DNA from: Silene latifolia | Lineage: Eukaryota > Streptophyta > Magnoliopsida > Caryophyllales > Caryophyllaceae | Direction: 5' to 3' | Length of the DNA stretch: 64,000 nucleotides | Assembly: GCF_048544455.1 (NCBI RefSeq) | Contig: NC_133532.1 | Location: forward strand, 86,817,156 to 86,881,155 | Shown here: positions 34,039 to 44,493 of the stretch, one piece after another | Position numbering within the stretch: position 1 is the first letter of the stretch | Layout of the letters: every line of letters begins with the position of its first letter | Translations under genes and position numbers: made by a program | The notes under the pieces: model-generated | What the model was told of the DNA's origin: nothing | The model's input: only the letters and a program-made list of their open reading frames with translations | Database searches by the model: none

Positions 34039-35032
34039 TGTTGGGGTTGGTGTCCTTAACAGTTAGTGCAAGGACTTATAAACCTCTAAAAGGATCAAAG
34101 GGCATACTTTGGTATTATTATCAGCTGATCCACGTTTATCAATAACGGTTGGCTTGCTAGATAAGTTTGACGTTATTGTCATACAGATGGCGGTGATCAA
34201 CTGGTCCCTAAAAGTCACACCTATAGGATACGTTCGAGAGATGTGACAGTATGAAAATACTGTCATGTAGATGCCAAAATTGACTAACCAGTTAGTCTGA
34301 GTTATTTGACTAGTGATTAGTCAAATATGTGATGTTGAGATATTATATTTAATACGGATTAAATATCATGGGCTAAGGCGAATTAACCAGTTAATTCGTA
34401 AAATTAAATATAAACGATTTATATTTAATTAAATGTATATTGAATATAATCATACAATACTGCTTTGTCGGACACGAATTAATAATTCAGCTAACCCGTA
34501 TTATTAGCTGATGCCTTAATTTCCGATAACCGATAACAGTTTATAATATAAACCCGTCATATACATTTTAGCATTTGGTGAACTGGACCTCGAGCTAAAA
34601 TTAAGAGGAAGTGGAAGCCCACTTCCCCATGCATGCATTCGGTCCGGCCGAACCAAACAAAAGGAGAGACTCCCTCTCCTTTTGACCTAATCATCATTTG
34701 AAACAAAAATTAGGGTTTTGAAGAGTATTCTTCTCTGAAAAACCTGAGATCTCTCATCTCGACAAAACTCACATCAGTTCTCCCTATATTGCAAGGCAAT
34801 CGGAGAACACTGTTCTAGCACAAGGGCATATCTCGGACAAAGTCTTGGGTGCAACGATTAGGAGGAAATCTGCTTTGATTTCTGTTCTTTACGCCGCAAT
34901 TTAAAGGACCCGAGGTTGATTTCTAATCTTTATCGTTTCCTTGTTTTTTTTTCGTTTTATGACTATAAATTACATATGAATTTTACGTTATAATCCTTAA
35001 TTCGAAGGGTAGTATACGGATATTTACCCACA
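34039..35032 (+). mobile_element. Copia-2 5' LTR
   Basis: Starts TGTTGGGGTTGGTGTCC and ends GATATTTACCCACA, followed by the PBS. Shares with the copia-1 LTR a block around GACGTTATTGTC and GGCGGTGATCAACTG (about 34170-34225). Contains a GC-rich inverted repeat CGGTCCGGCCGAACC near 34640. Confidence 0.92.
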
Positions 35033-37113
35033 AGTGGTATCAGAGCGAGGCCACGTGAATTTTTATATGTGTTTTTCATCAAACGATTGTTGAAACGATG
35101 ATTTTGGTTAAAAAATTTGTCTCGGCAGCCATTCATTTTTTACTCGGCAGAAATTTTTTTTTCATTGCTGCGTTTTGGTTGCTTTGGGAACCGTGTCTTG
35201 TTTACACGGTTGCTCTTGTTGTTGTTTTGTCTCGAAAACCAAACCGTGCCATGTTTTACACGGCTGTTTTGTTTCAAATTTCTTGTTGTTTTTACATGTT
35301 GTTATTTTATACAGAGATTATAGCAACATGTCAAGTTTTTGTCAATTGTTAAATTTGTTTTGATGCGTTTTTGATCAAAATTACAATTGATTTTGTCTCG
35401 ACAAACTGTTTTTCACGAGGGTTTTGAAGTTTCAGCCACATTAGCATTCGATCGAGCGTATTTCTACTCGATCGAGTGCAGTTTCTGTTTTGTTTCTGAT
35501 CGATCGAGTCCCTGTTGTACTCGATCGACCCCCCTTTCAAAAACCTTTTGCTCGATCGAGTCCCTGTTGTACTCGATCGACCCCTTTCTAAACCCTACTG
35601 CTCGATCGAGTTGTCCTCGTACTCGATCGAGCAGATTTGCTGATAAAGGTACTCGATCGACCTCCAGGTTAGTCGATCGAGTACTCCCTGATTAGCATAC
35701 CCCTCGATCGACTTGCAGTTCAGTCGATCGACCCCTGTAGTTCCTCGATCGAGCACTTGTGTCCCTGGATCGAGGGATTTCCGTTTTGACAGCTTTGAAA
35801 ATTTGTTTCTTTTTGATTTAAATTTTCTTATGGCTTCAATATGTACTTTATACGGATATAGTACACTCGCTTAATAGTGAATCGGTTCACTCACGTACCA
35901 TTAAGTTATTTTAAAGCGTTTTTAAAGTAACGGATTGTAATGGATTAAAATTAAATGATAGAACCGGTTTTATCACATTAATTTTAATCATTAAAAGGTG
36001 GTTTGGATAAATTTAACATAATTACGGAATTATGTCACGAATGAATTTGTTTTTAGTTGATGCATTTTTGTTATTCGTTAATTGTGAATGCCTTGAATGC
36101 CTTTTATTACGTATTTAATTTTGCAATCAGTTGTAACTTAGTGTGGCCTTAGTAGAACGTGTTACCGTAATGATGGAACACGGTCTTGGTTGTATTTTGA
36201 GATCTCGTATCTCCGTTTTGGATTTTTCACTTGTAATTACAGTTTTTAATTAGAATGTAAATAGGTTTCTATTTTGTAATTTTAAATTGTAATTTTTTGA
36301 GAAGACCGAAGATGGAGACCGAATGCTCACTCCCGCTACATGGATCAAGATGGAACATCAAGACAAGCTTTTCGGGTCCAACGGTGGATTCCGAAGTTGT
36401 ATCATGTTCTTTTACTAGGATAGGCCACACTAGGAAATTTTTATTTACGTATCGCATTCCTTTATTTATTTTTATGCAACGATAATATGCATCATATTCC
36501 GCCTAAAAACCAAACCACCTATAATTTATTGCATGAAAACTGACACATATAGAGGTCACGAGTTAGTTTTCATTGACATTCTCATGTCACACGTTTTAAG
36601 CCATCATCCAAATAAATTCATTCACGACAGACGCTAGTTATTCGTTCACTTAAAATGAATTATAATTTAGTTGATGGGATCTTCCTCGTATAAACAAAAA
36701 TTGAGAACGGTCTTTATAGGTCAAACTCCAATGAGTCCCTTCTTCGTCGGTAGGCATACTATGACCCCTTCTACGTCGGGTAAGTTGGAACCGATTGACC
36801 TATTTTATCTCAACACTATGGTCACTCGTACGATCCTGTGACTATGGTGGACTATAGATAGGATTTACGGAAATCTATCGACCAAGAGTTCTTCCGGAAG
36901 AATTAGCTAAACAGTTGGCTTATCAATTTACAGAAATTGAGTCTTGGGATCACTTGTATCATTCTTGAGGGAGATCAATTATGCAAGTGCGAGGGTCTAC
37001 ATGTTTAAAATGAATTTTAAATAGACTTAAATCACCTCGATGAGTTGCTTATTTCGTTTTGTTTTTCTTTCTTTTTCAGTGTAGATCACGTTTTTTAAAC
37101 TGCTAAACTACAA
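35033..37113 (+). other. Copia-2 leader between PBS and gag
   Basis: 2.08 kb without gag or pol. It contains the TCGATCGA cluster (35447-35751). A segment near 36850-36980 (ATCGACCAAGAGTTCT..GAATTAG..) is homologous to the copia-1 leader at about 49905-50050. Small ORFs at 35098-35363 have no known motif. Confidence 0.6.
35444..35775. repeat. Cluster of 13 TCGATCGA palindromes in the copia-2 leader
   Basis: Exact TCGATCGA octamers occur at about 35447, 35469, 35499, 35520, 35551, 35572, 35601, 35622, 35650, 35671, 35703, 35723 and 35744, plus a degenerate copy at 35765. They occur in pairs about 20-22 bp apart, with 27-32 bp between pairs and with GAG, GAC or GTC extensions. Confidence 0.92.
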
Positions 37114-38336
37114 ATGGCTGGTTCTCCTGATAACCCAATGCCAAGTGCCACATTGGACCGTGAGTCCTGGCTTAGGATCTTCATGAGTCAGATGAATCAG
37201 TCTACTCGACTGAAGAATGATGGATCCAACTTCGCGGACTGGGAGGCAGCATTACGGAATGCTGCCGCTGCTGACGGAAAGCTCAGATATCTGCTTGAGC
37301 CCATGCCGTTAAACCCAGGCCCCACGGCTGGAATTAACGAAATCAACGAGTATAACGATTTCGCTTTAGAAGCGGGTGCGGTAAAGAACGTACTTATTTT
37401 TGCAATGGAACCCAATTTGCAGAAACGCTTCATAGCCCAAGGTGCAAACAAGATTTTCACCACGCTCACTAAGGAATTCTCGAAAGCACCGAGAATCGTG
37501 ACCTATGAGCATACCACTCGCTTCTTTGATGCGAGACTCCAGAAGGGCCAACCGGTTAGCCCACACATTCTCAGCATGATTGAGAATGTCGAGAAGCTGG
37601 AGACCTTTAACTGTAACATCAGCGAGAACATTGTTATCGACCGCATGCTTCACTCACTCCACGATGGTTTTTCGCAATTTAGAGCGAATTACTATATGAA
37701 TGATTTGAAGAAAACTCCCCATGAACTGCACTCCCTCCTCGTACAGACCGAGAAGGACATGAAGTGCAGTGGGAGCTCGAAACAGGATGTTCTCGTTGTG
37801 TCAAACAAAGGGAAAGGTAAGGGCAAAGCTCCGGCAAACCTAACAGTAGGTAAGGCGAAGTTCAAGAAGTCGGGTTCAGGGAAGAGTGGTCCTGGTGAGG
37901 CAAGTAACTCATCAGGCATGACAAAGAGCAAGAGTGAAAACATGGAATGCCATCATTGCCACAAGACTGGGCATTGGAGACGCACATGTCCTGTTTATCA
38001 TGAGGACTTAAAGGCAGGTCGTGTTAAACCCGTTGGTATGTCTTCTCTCTCTTCTACTTTTATTCATATGATTGAGATTAACCACGCAAGTTACGGAACT
38101 TGGGTACTTGATACTGGTTGTGGTTCTCATCTCGTGTAAATCATGTGCGGGGGCTCCGAAACATCGAACCCCTCGTAAAGGGTGAGGTGGACCTGCGTGT
38201 TGGGAATGGAGCAAGAGTAGCTGCCATCTCCAAGGGGACATATGTGATCCAGCTTCCAAGCGGATTTGAGTTGTCATTATATGATCGCTATTATGTACCT
38301 AGTCTTTCCAAAAACATTAGTTCGTTTTGCGCTTGA
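37114..38336 (+). pseudogene. gag: Copia-2 gag and protease
   Basis: An intact 341-codon frame from MAGSPDNPMPSATLDRESW (37114) holds a copia-type gag (NDGSNFADWEAALRNA near the N-terminus), a Lys/Gly-rich linker, a CCHC zinc knuckle CHHCHKTGHWRRTC (about residues 281-294) and the start of the aspartic protease, VLDTGCGSHL (about residues 331-340). A frameshift near 38135 ends it at TAA. The protease continues in the frame at 38118-38336 (VNHVRGLRNIEPL, LSLYDRYYVPSLSKNI). This is the best preserved gag in the window. Confidence 0.88.
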
Positions 38337-39530
38337 TAAACTTGGTTTTTCATTTGTAATAGAAAACAATGCTTGCATTTTCTCATTACACGATATGATT
38401 TACTGACAAGGCGCTTTCCATGAACGGAATTTATGTTTTAGATCCGACCACGGAAATATTACACGTAATGAATAAAAAGTTAAAGGTTGGTGACAAAGAT
38501 CAAACGTATCTATGGCACTGCCGTATGGGACACATTAATGAGAAACGCGTAAAACAGCTCATCAAACATGGAGCTATCTCGGCCTTTGATTTTCAATCAT
38601 TTGGCACGTGTGAATCATGTCTCATCGGTAAGATGACTCGGATTTCCTTCAAAGGTGTTGGAATGCGCGCTGCCGACCTATTAGGGCTCATACACACGGA
38701 TGTATGTGGTCCTATGTCAATCACCGCACGAGAAGGCTATAGGTATTTCATCACTTTCACGGACGATTTGAGTAGATATGGCTATGTCTACTTAATGAAG
38801 CACAAAAGTGAATCCTTTGAGAAATTCAAGGGATACCGAGAATAGGGGGCATACAGAACCTATTGGGTAGAAAGATAAAAACACTGCGTTCGGATCGTGG
38901 TGGCGAGTATCTTTCTCACGAGTTTGATCAACACCTAAAGGACTCGTGGGATTGCCCTACGCTTAACTCCACCGAACACCTCGGTTGAATGGTGTGTCTG
39001 AACGGAGAAATCGAACACTACTTGATATGGTTCGATCCATGATGAGTCACACGGTTTTACCTCGACTCGTTATGGGGTTATGCTCTTATGTCACCGCTCT
39101 AATACTTAACCGAAGTCCGTCTAAAGTCATTGACAAGACTCCATATGAACTATGGAAGGGAACGGTCCCTAACTTGTCCTTTATACGGGTTTGGGGCTGC
39201 GAGGCTTATGTCAAGTGGAGACACGAAGATAAGCTCGGCCCGCGATCGGTCAAGACATACTTTATAGGTTATCCTAAAGGATCACGTGGTCATTACTTCT
39301 ATTCGCCAACCGAACAACGTGTTTTTGTTGCGGCTAGTGCGACATTCTTAGAGAAGGAATTTCTCGAGAATGCAAAGAGTGATAGAACCTTCGACCTGTC
39401 GGAGATTCCAAAACCAAACACCGAGCAACCATTGGAGGAACCTGTTCCTTCAATCCCGGCTGCGGTGAATATTCCCGAGGAACCTAGGAGGTCGGGAAGA
39501 GTCTCTATTCCTCCCGGACAGATACATTGG
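38337..39530 (+). pseudogene. Copia-2 integrase
   Basis: 38420-38845 holds the GAG-pre-integrase and zinc region (LWHCRMGHINEKRVKQL, then CESCLIGKMTR), the first catalytic Asp in HTDVCGP and FITFTDDLSRYGYVYL. 38880-38970 holds the second Asp in LRSDRGGEYL. About 15 codons before NGVSERRNRTLL (38985) are disrupted by a deletion/frameshift at the position of the usual QWTPPGTPQ string. The Glu of the DDE triad is the E in SERRNRTLL. A C-terminal part extends to 39530. Stops near 38336, 38404 and 38845. Confidence 0.85.
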
Positions 39531-40372
39531 TATGGTCGAGGAACATGACATAGATGACGTTCTACTCTTAACGAGTAGTGAACCCGCAACCTATAAAGGT
39601 GCCATGACTAGTTTCGACTCAAAGCTATGGCTTGAGGCCATGCAATCCGAGATGGACTCCATGTATGAGAACAACGTGTGGGATCTTGTTGACTTACCTG
39701 CTAAGGTTCGTCCCCTTCAATGCAAATGGCTTTACAAGATAAAGCATTCTCGTGGAAGGTCGGAGAAGATATCTACAAAGCACGACTAGTTGCTAAAGGT
39801 TTCACCCAAGTGCCAGGTTTGCACTACGATGAGATTTTTGCACCCGTAGTCATGCTGCGTTCCATTCGGATTATCTTAGCGATTGCCGCTTTTCATGACT
39901 ATGAAATTTGGCAAATGGACGTGAAAACCGCCTTCTTAAACGGCTTTTTGGAGGAAGAGTTGTACATGGTACAACCCGAAGGTTTCATTGATCCAGTACA
40001 CCCTAAGAAAGTGTGCAAGCTTAAGCGTTCCATTTATGGACTTAAGCAAGCATCAAGGAGTTGGAATCATCGCTTCGACCAAGTGATAAAAGAAAATGGA
40101 TTTACTCGATCGGTCGAGGAACCATGTTTATATATCAAGTCGAGTGGGAGCAAGATTGTCTTCCTAATATTGTATGTTGACGACATACTCCTGATTGGGA
40201 ATGACATACCTCTCTTAACTTCGGTGAAAGTATGGTTGAAGAACCATTTCCAGATGAAAGATCTGGGAGAGGCACAGAGAATTCTAGGCATCCGTATCTA
40301 TCGAGATAGATCACGACGGATGTTATCTCTCGATCCGAGTCTTACATAGACAAAGTCCTAGAGAGATTCAAG
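39531..40372 (+). pseudogene. Copia-2 reverse transcriptase
   Basis: Starts with the typical pre-RT segment EPATYKGAMTSFDSKLW (about 39580), frameshifts near 39770 and continues in the 39720-40349 frame with ARLVAKGFTQVPGLHYDEIF, MDVKTAFLNGFLEEELYM and the catalytic YVDDILLIGND (about 40173). A frameshift at 40340 interrupts the C-terminal part (YIDKVLERF-like). Confidence 0.88.
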
Positions 40373-40962
40373 ATGACTAACTCCAAGAAGGGGTTTCTTC
40401 CCATGGCTCCGGGGGTGCATTTGAGCGGACTCGGGCACCGTAGAGACACCGGAAGAGACAGAGCGCATGACACGGATTCCTTATGCTTCGGCAATAGGAT
40501 CAATCATGTATGCCATGATATGCACACGTCCGGACGTGGCATATGCATTGAGTATGACAAGTTGATTCCAACAACATCCGGTGAATCACATTGGATGGTT
40601 TGTCAAGAACAATCTTAAGTACCTACGGAGGACTAAAGATTGGGCATTGACTTATGGATCGAGATGACTCGAAATCTCGGTCTGGATTCGTTTTTACTCT
40701 TAATGGCGCTACAAACACCGGAAGAGTCCCAAGCAAAGTGTTACAAAGAGATTCTACGACCGAGTCCGAGTACTATGTTGCGTCTAGACATGTACAACGG
40801 AAAGCTCATCTAATCCGGGATTACGTGGAGCAAAAGGAAGTAGTGATAGAAAAGATTGCTACAGATAATAACATAGCAGATCCTCTCACTAAAGCATTAC
40901 GACAAGATAAGCATGAAGGGCACGTCAATTCCATGGGAATAAAACGTGTTCCTAAGTTGTAG
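40373..40962 (+). pseudogene. Copia-2 RNase H, internally deleted
   Basis: Two broken frames. 40654-40962 reads DRDDSKSRSGFVFTLNGAT, TESEYYVASRHVQRKAHLIRDYVE and TDNNIADPLTKAL. Compared with copia-1, the segment between the EYLATSEAAKEAV block and the HIxRxxHLIR block is missing (about 50 codons), fusing YVAS directly to RHVQRKAHL. This removes catalytic parts of RNase H. Confidence 0.8.
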
Positions 40963-41718
40963 TACTCTTTGATGGATCAGATTCATTCGCTTTTGTACTC
41001 TATACAACATCATCGTTTTGATATTTTATATATATTTTGTTTTTCATGTGGATTTGTACGACAAATTTTGAACACCACAAAGTGAACTGAACGAACATTA
41101 TATTTTTTCAGTCCTTAATTGCCCACATGAGCTGATAACTCGGCAATTATTTTGTGACGTTGGTTGATGGTGGGTTCAACGAGCCATAAGTCAACCGGTT
41201 GACTGACCAATCACAAAGGCGATTTATACGGATATTTCGTAGGACACTATTGTGACATCGACGTGGAGTCCTAAATGTTTTATAACATTCGTTGCCCGGT
41301 CGTGGATAGGACTTCCATGGTGATCCTAAGAGTCGATTCTTTAACTATCGACTGTCTCTTGAGACTAAGGCATTTTGGGTGACTTTGGTTTCTTTCTCAC
41401 GGTCATCCGTAACAGGGGGCCAAGTAGATTTTTTCTGGGTCATTTCATGCCGTGCTTAGATCGGAAGGAGTCGAGTTGAAGGAAATATTCAGCCTTTATC
41501 GTGTACTCGATATTTCTCGGGGCCACTCGAGGAGTCAGAATCGAAATGCATGGCCATGCTCGGATACGGATTCGTTTTATCACTTAAGTTACTCTCTAGT
41601 CGGGGAAACCACTCTTGATACAGATCGATTGTAAAATACGACCTTTGCGGATCCGGATCTGCAAATTGTTTTACATTGAGTGGGAGAAATTTTTAAATGA
41701 ATATGAGAATCGGTTATC
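40963..41718 (+). other. Copia-2 3' untranslated region
   Basis: Non-coding. Parts (41380-41440 with CAGGGGGCCAAGTAG..GGGTCATTTCATG, and TACATTGAGTGGGAGA near 41672) align with the copia-1 3' UTR at about 54560-54835, so the 3' UTR is conserved between the two families. Confidence 0.6.
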
Positions 41719-41822
41719 GCACATACACTTGTACGGACAAGTGGGAGTTTGTTGGAGATTGTGTCCTCCAGTTAGTGCGGATAACGTCATTGCACATGCA
41801 CTTGTACGGACAAGTGGGAGCT
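41719..41822 (+). repeat. Duplicated polypurine tract with a 44-bp foreign LTR start between the copies
   Basis: The 29-bp string beginning GCACAT(A/G)CACTTGTACGG and ending CAAGTGGGAG occurs at 41719-41747 and 41792-41820. The second copy borders the real LTR. After the first copy comes TTTGTTGGAGATTGTGTCC and then TCCAGTTAGTGCGG, which resembles an LTR start more like copia-1 (TGTTGGAGTTAGTGTCC) than copia-2. The tract also forms a hairpin (CTTGT..ACAAG). Confidence 0.8.
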
Positions 41823-42812
41823 TGTTGGGGTTGGTGTCCTTAACCGTTAGTGCAAGGACTTATAAACCTCTAAAAGGATCAAAGGGCATACTTTGGTATT
41901 ATTATCACCGATCCACGTTTATCAATAACGGTTGGCTTGCTAGATAAGTTTGACGTTATTGTCATACAGATGGCGGTGATCAACTGGTCCCTAAAAGTCA
42001 CACCTATAGGATACGTTCGAGAGATGTGACAGTATGAAAATACTGTCATGTAGATGCCAAAATTGACTAACCAGTTAGTCCGAGTTATTTGACTAGTGAT
42101 TAGTCAAATATGTGATGTTGAGATATTATATTTAATACGGATTAAATATCATGGGCTAAGGCGAATTAACTATTAATTCGAAAATTAAATATAAACGATT
42201 TATATTTAATTAAATGTATATTGAATATAATCATACAATACTGCTTTGTCGGACACGAATTAATAATTCAGCTAACCCGTATTATTAGCTGATGCCTTAA
42301 TTTCCGATAACCGATAACAGTTTATAATATAAACCCGTCATATACATTTTAGCATTTGGTGAACTGGACCTCGAGCTAAAATTAAGAGGAAGTGGAAGCC
42401 CACTTCCCCATGCATGCATTCGGTCCGGCCGAACCAAACAAAAGGAGAGACTCCCTCTCCTTTTGACCTAATCATCATTTGAAACAAAAATTAGGGTTTT
42501 GAAGAGTATTCTTCTCCTCAAAAACCCGAGATCTCTCATCTCGACAAAACTCACATCAGTTCTCCCTATATTGCAAGGCAATCGGAGAACACTGTTCTAG
42601 CACAAGGGCATATCTCGGACAAAGTCTTGGGTGCAACGATTAGGAGGAAATCTGCTTTGATTTCTGTTCTTTACGCCGCAATTTAAAGGACCCGAGGTTG
42701 ATTTCTAATCTTTATCGTTCCTTGTTTTTTTTCGTTTTATGACTATAAATTACATATGAATTTTACGTTATAATCCTTAATTCGAAGGGTAGTATACGGA
42801 TATTTACCCACA
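41823..42812 (+). mobile_element. Copia-2 3' LTR
   Basis: Nearly identical to 34039-35032; ends TTTACCCACA followed by the TTAAA duplication. The differences seen are single substitutions and small indels, for example around 41843, 41906, 42081 and 42170-42182. Confidence 0.93.
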
Positions 42813-43051
42813 TTAAAGTGGTCGGGTTAATTATTGTTAGTTTTGAATAAGGGAGAAGGAGTGTAACATGGGTTAAAAAGAAAGGGCAAAATGGTCACTT
42901 TGTCATTCTTTTCACCAGAAATGCAACTCGGTATTAGATTTGGAAGAAATTGGGAACTTAGGTATAAGTTTTGGAAAAAAGTTATGTTAGGTATAAATTT
43001 TGAAAAATGACATTATTGAAGGTATAAGTTATCAATTAACCCTTAGTATTA

Positions 43052-43111
43052 TTTACATATTATCAAGGATAGATTTAACAAGTATCTAGTTAATACTTGT
43101 TAAATTATTGG
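43052..43111 (+). mobile_element. Copia-1 left LTR, second segment
   Basis: Sixty bases (TTTACATATTATCAAGG onward) corresponding to 55787-55845 of the right LTR, between the Mutator-like element and the LINE. Ends with TTATTGG, the LINE target duplication. Confidence 0.85.
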
Positions 43112-43279
43112 TTTTTTTTTTTTTTATGAGAAAAAGAAAGAAGCGATGTTAGAGAGATGTTGCTCTGACCTCTCTCTAGGTTTTCTAGGGTTTTGAATTG
43201 CAAAATGGCAAGGCGAAACACAAAAACATCGCTAAAATCATAAAAAGATAGTAGAATTCGATCTCGTGCTAAGCTGCGT

Positions 43280-44493
43280 TTGTCTTTCAATAATTGTAAG
43301 GAATTAGGGTTTGATATGGAATCACCAGAATTTTCTCATGGCATTCATGGAGTGCCGCGTTCCTGTGATGCTCACAAGACTAAGGATATGAGTGATATTA
43401 TTGGGATACCGGTTATTGAACTGAGTAATTATGTTGAAGAACCATCCACTTCGTCGGGGACTCCGGTGGAGACTGAGGAAGGCTGGACTGTTGTGTCAGG
43501 TAAGTGGTCTCAACCTTCTAAGGAAACTGTTCCTGAGTCTAATCCTAAGAAGTTGTTACAATTGACTGAATCTGATGTTTCTTCTGAGATTAAATATTGG
43601 GAGTCTGCTGTGGTCTGTTATGTGTTAGGGGGAAATCCCACCTGGGAATCTCTTCACAAGTTTGTTGATAATCTCTGGGGGGAGCATTAGTTTGATAAAA
43701 TCTCCTTTTTCCTAATGGTGTCTTCGTTGTGCGGTTTCCTTCCATAGAGATTCAGTCTCTGGTTTTGCAACAGGGGTTTCCGATGTTTGAGAATAAACCG
43801 CTTGTTGTTAGACCTTGGTCTGAATCTTGTAGTTTATTGAAAGAACGGGTTCATTCTGTGCCTATCTGGTTAAGGCTCTGTAGGTTGCCTCTCAAGTTTT
43901 GGAGCCTGTCGAGTTTGGAGAAGCTTGCTGGTTTACTTGGGAATTTCCTTAAACGGGATGCTGCTACTGAAGCTAAGACTAGATTAGGCTATGCTAGATT
44001 GCTTGTTGAAGTGGAAATTGGCCAGGACATTCCTGAAGATTTGATTTTTTTGGATGAGAAAGGTAATGAGATCAGAATACAAGTAGAATATGAATGGAAG
44101 CCTACTGTATGTTCTACTTGTAAGGGAATAGGGCATACACATGAAATGTGCAAGCCTCCTCAAGCTACTAGGCAGGACATGAGACCCCCTAAACCTACTG
44201 CTAAACCTCCTCAGAAAGTCTAGAGGCTTGTGCAGAAGGTGGTCAATCCTCCAGTGGTTCCTAGTGGTCATGCAGCAACTCCTCCACCATTTGGGGGTGT
44301 CACTCATCATGATTCTTCTCTTAACACTCCTGTTAGTGTCTTGCAGCAAGTTGCTAGACATGAGCATCAGGGTGGGTCTGCTATGGTGTCACCCAGTAAG
44401 TCTTATGATGCTGCTGTCTCTGCAAGGGATAGAGGGAAATCAAAAGTAAGTGGGAGTTTAGTGGTAACACCTAACAATATTTCTAATGGATAA
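43280..44493 (+). pseudogene. LINE ORF1 (RNA-binding, zinc-knuckle protein), broken
   Basis: The frame opens at 43280, or at the ATG of MESPEFSHGIHG at 43316. A DUF4283-like region typical of plant LINE/retroelement ORF1 spans about 43590-44010 (YWESAVVCYVLGGNP, then FRFPSIEIQSLVL, FENKPLVVRPWSES, IWLRLCRLPLKFWS). A CCHC zinc knuckle follows: CSTCKGIGHTHEMC at 44110-44151. A stop at 43690 with a nearby frameshift and a TAG at 44221 break it. The last frame runs to TAA at 44493 and overlaps the ORF2 start by eight bases. Confidence 0.8.

Larger units (their letters stand above)
34039..42812 (+). mobile_element. Ty1/copia retrotransposon 'copia-2', TSD TTAAA, young
   Basis: Flanked by TTAAA at 34034-34038 and 42813-42817. 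LTRs 34039-35032 (994 bp) and 41823-42812 (990 bp) differ at roughly ten places by eye, so the insertion is recent compared with copia-1. PBS TGGTATCAGAGC at 35035-35046; gag-pol remnants 37114-40962. It sits inside the Mutator-like element and is therefore the innermost and youngest element of this stack. The proteins are close to those of copia-1, so both belong to one lineage. Confidence 0.93.
33134..43042. mobile_element. Mutator-like element, 9-bp TSD TTAGTATTA, TIRs about 125 bp
   Basis: Flanked by TTAGTATTA at 33125-33133 and 43043-43051; the intact right LTR of copia-1 shows the empty site near 55765. The ends are GGGTAAATTGATAACTTATACC on the left and its near-identical inverted partner on the right (beginning GGGTTAATTGATAACTTATACC), with similarity over about 125 bp. 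Each TIR repeats an AACTTATACCTA motif three times. Without copia-2 the element is only about 1.1 kb and has no transposase, so it is non-autonomous. Long TIRs and a 9-bp duplication are the Mutator signature. Confidence 0.8.

Noticed and set aside
16664..35775. TCGATCGA clusters as a CRISPR-like or satellite array
   Set aside because: Spacing is irregular, the repeat is only 8 bp and palindromic, and the clusters lie within plant retroelements.
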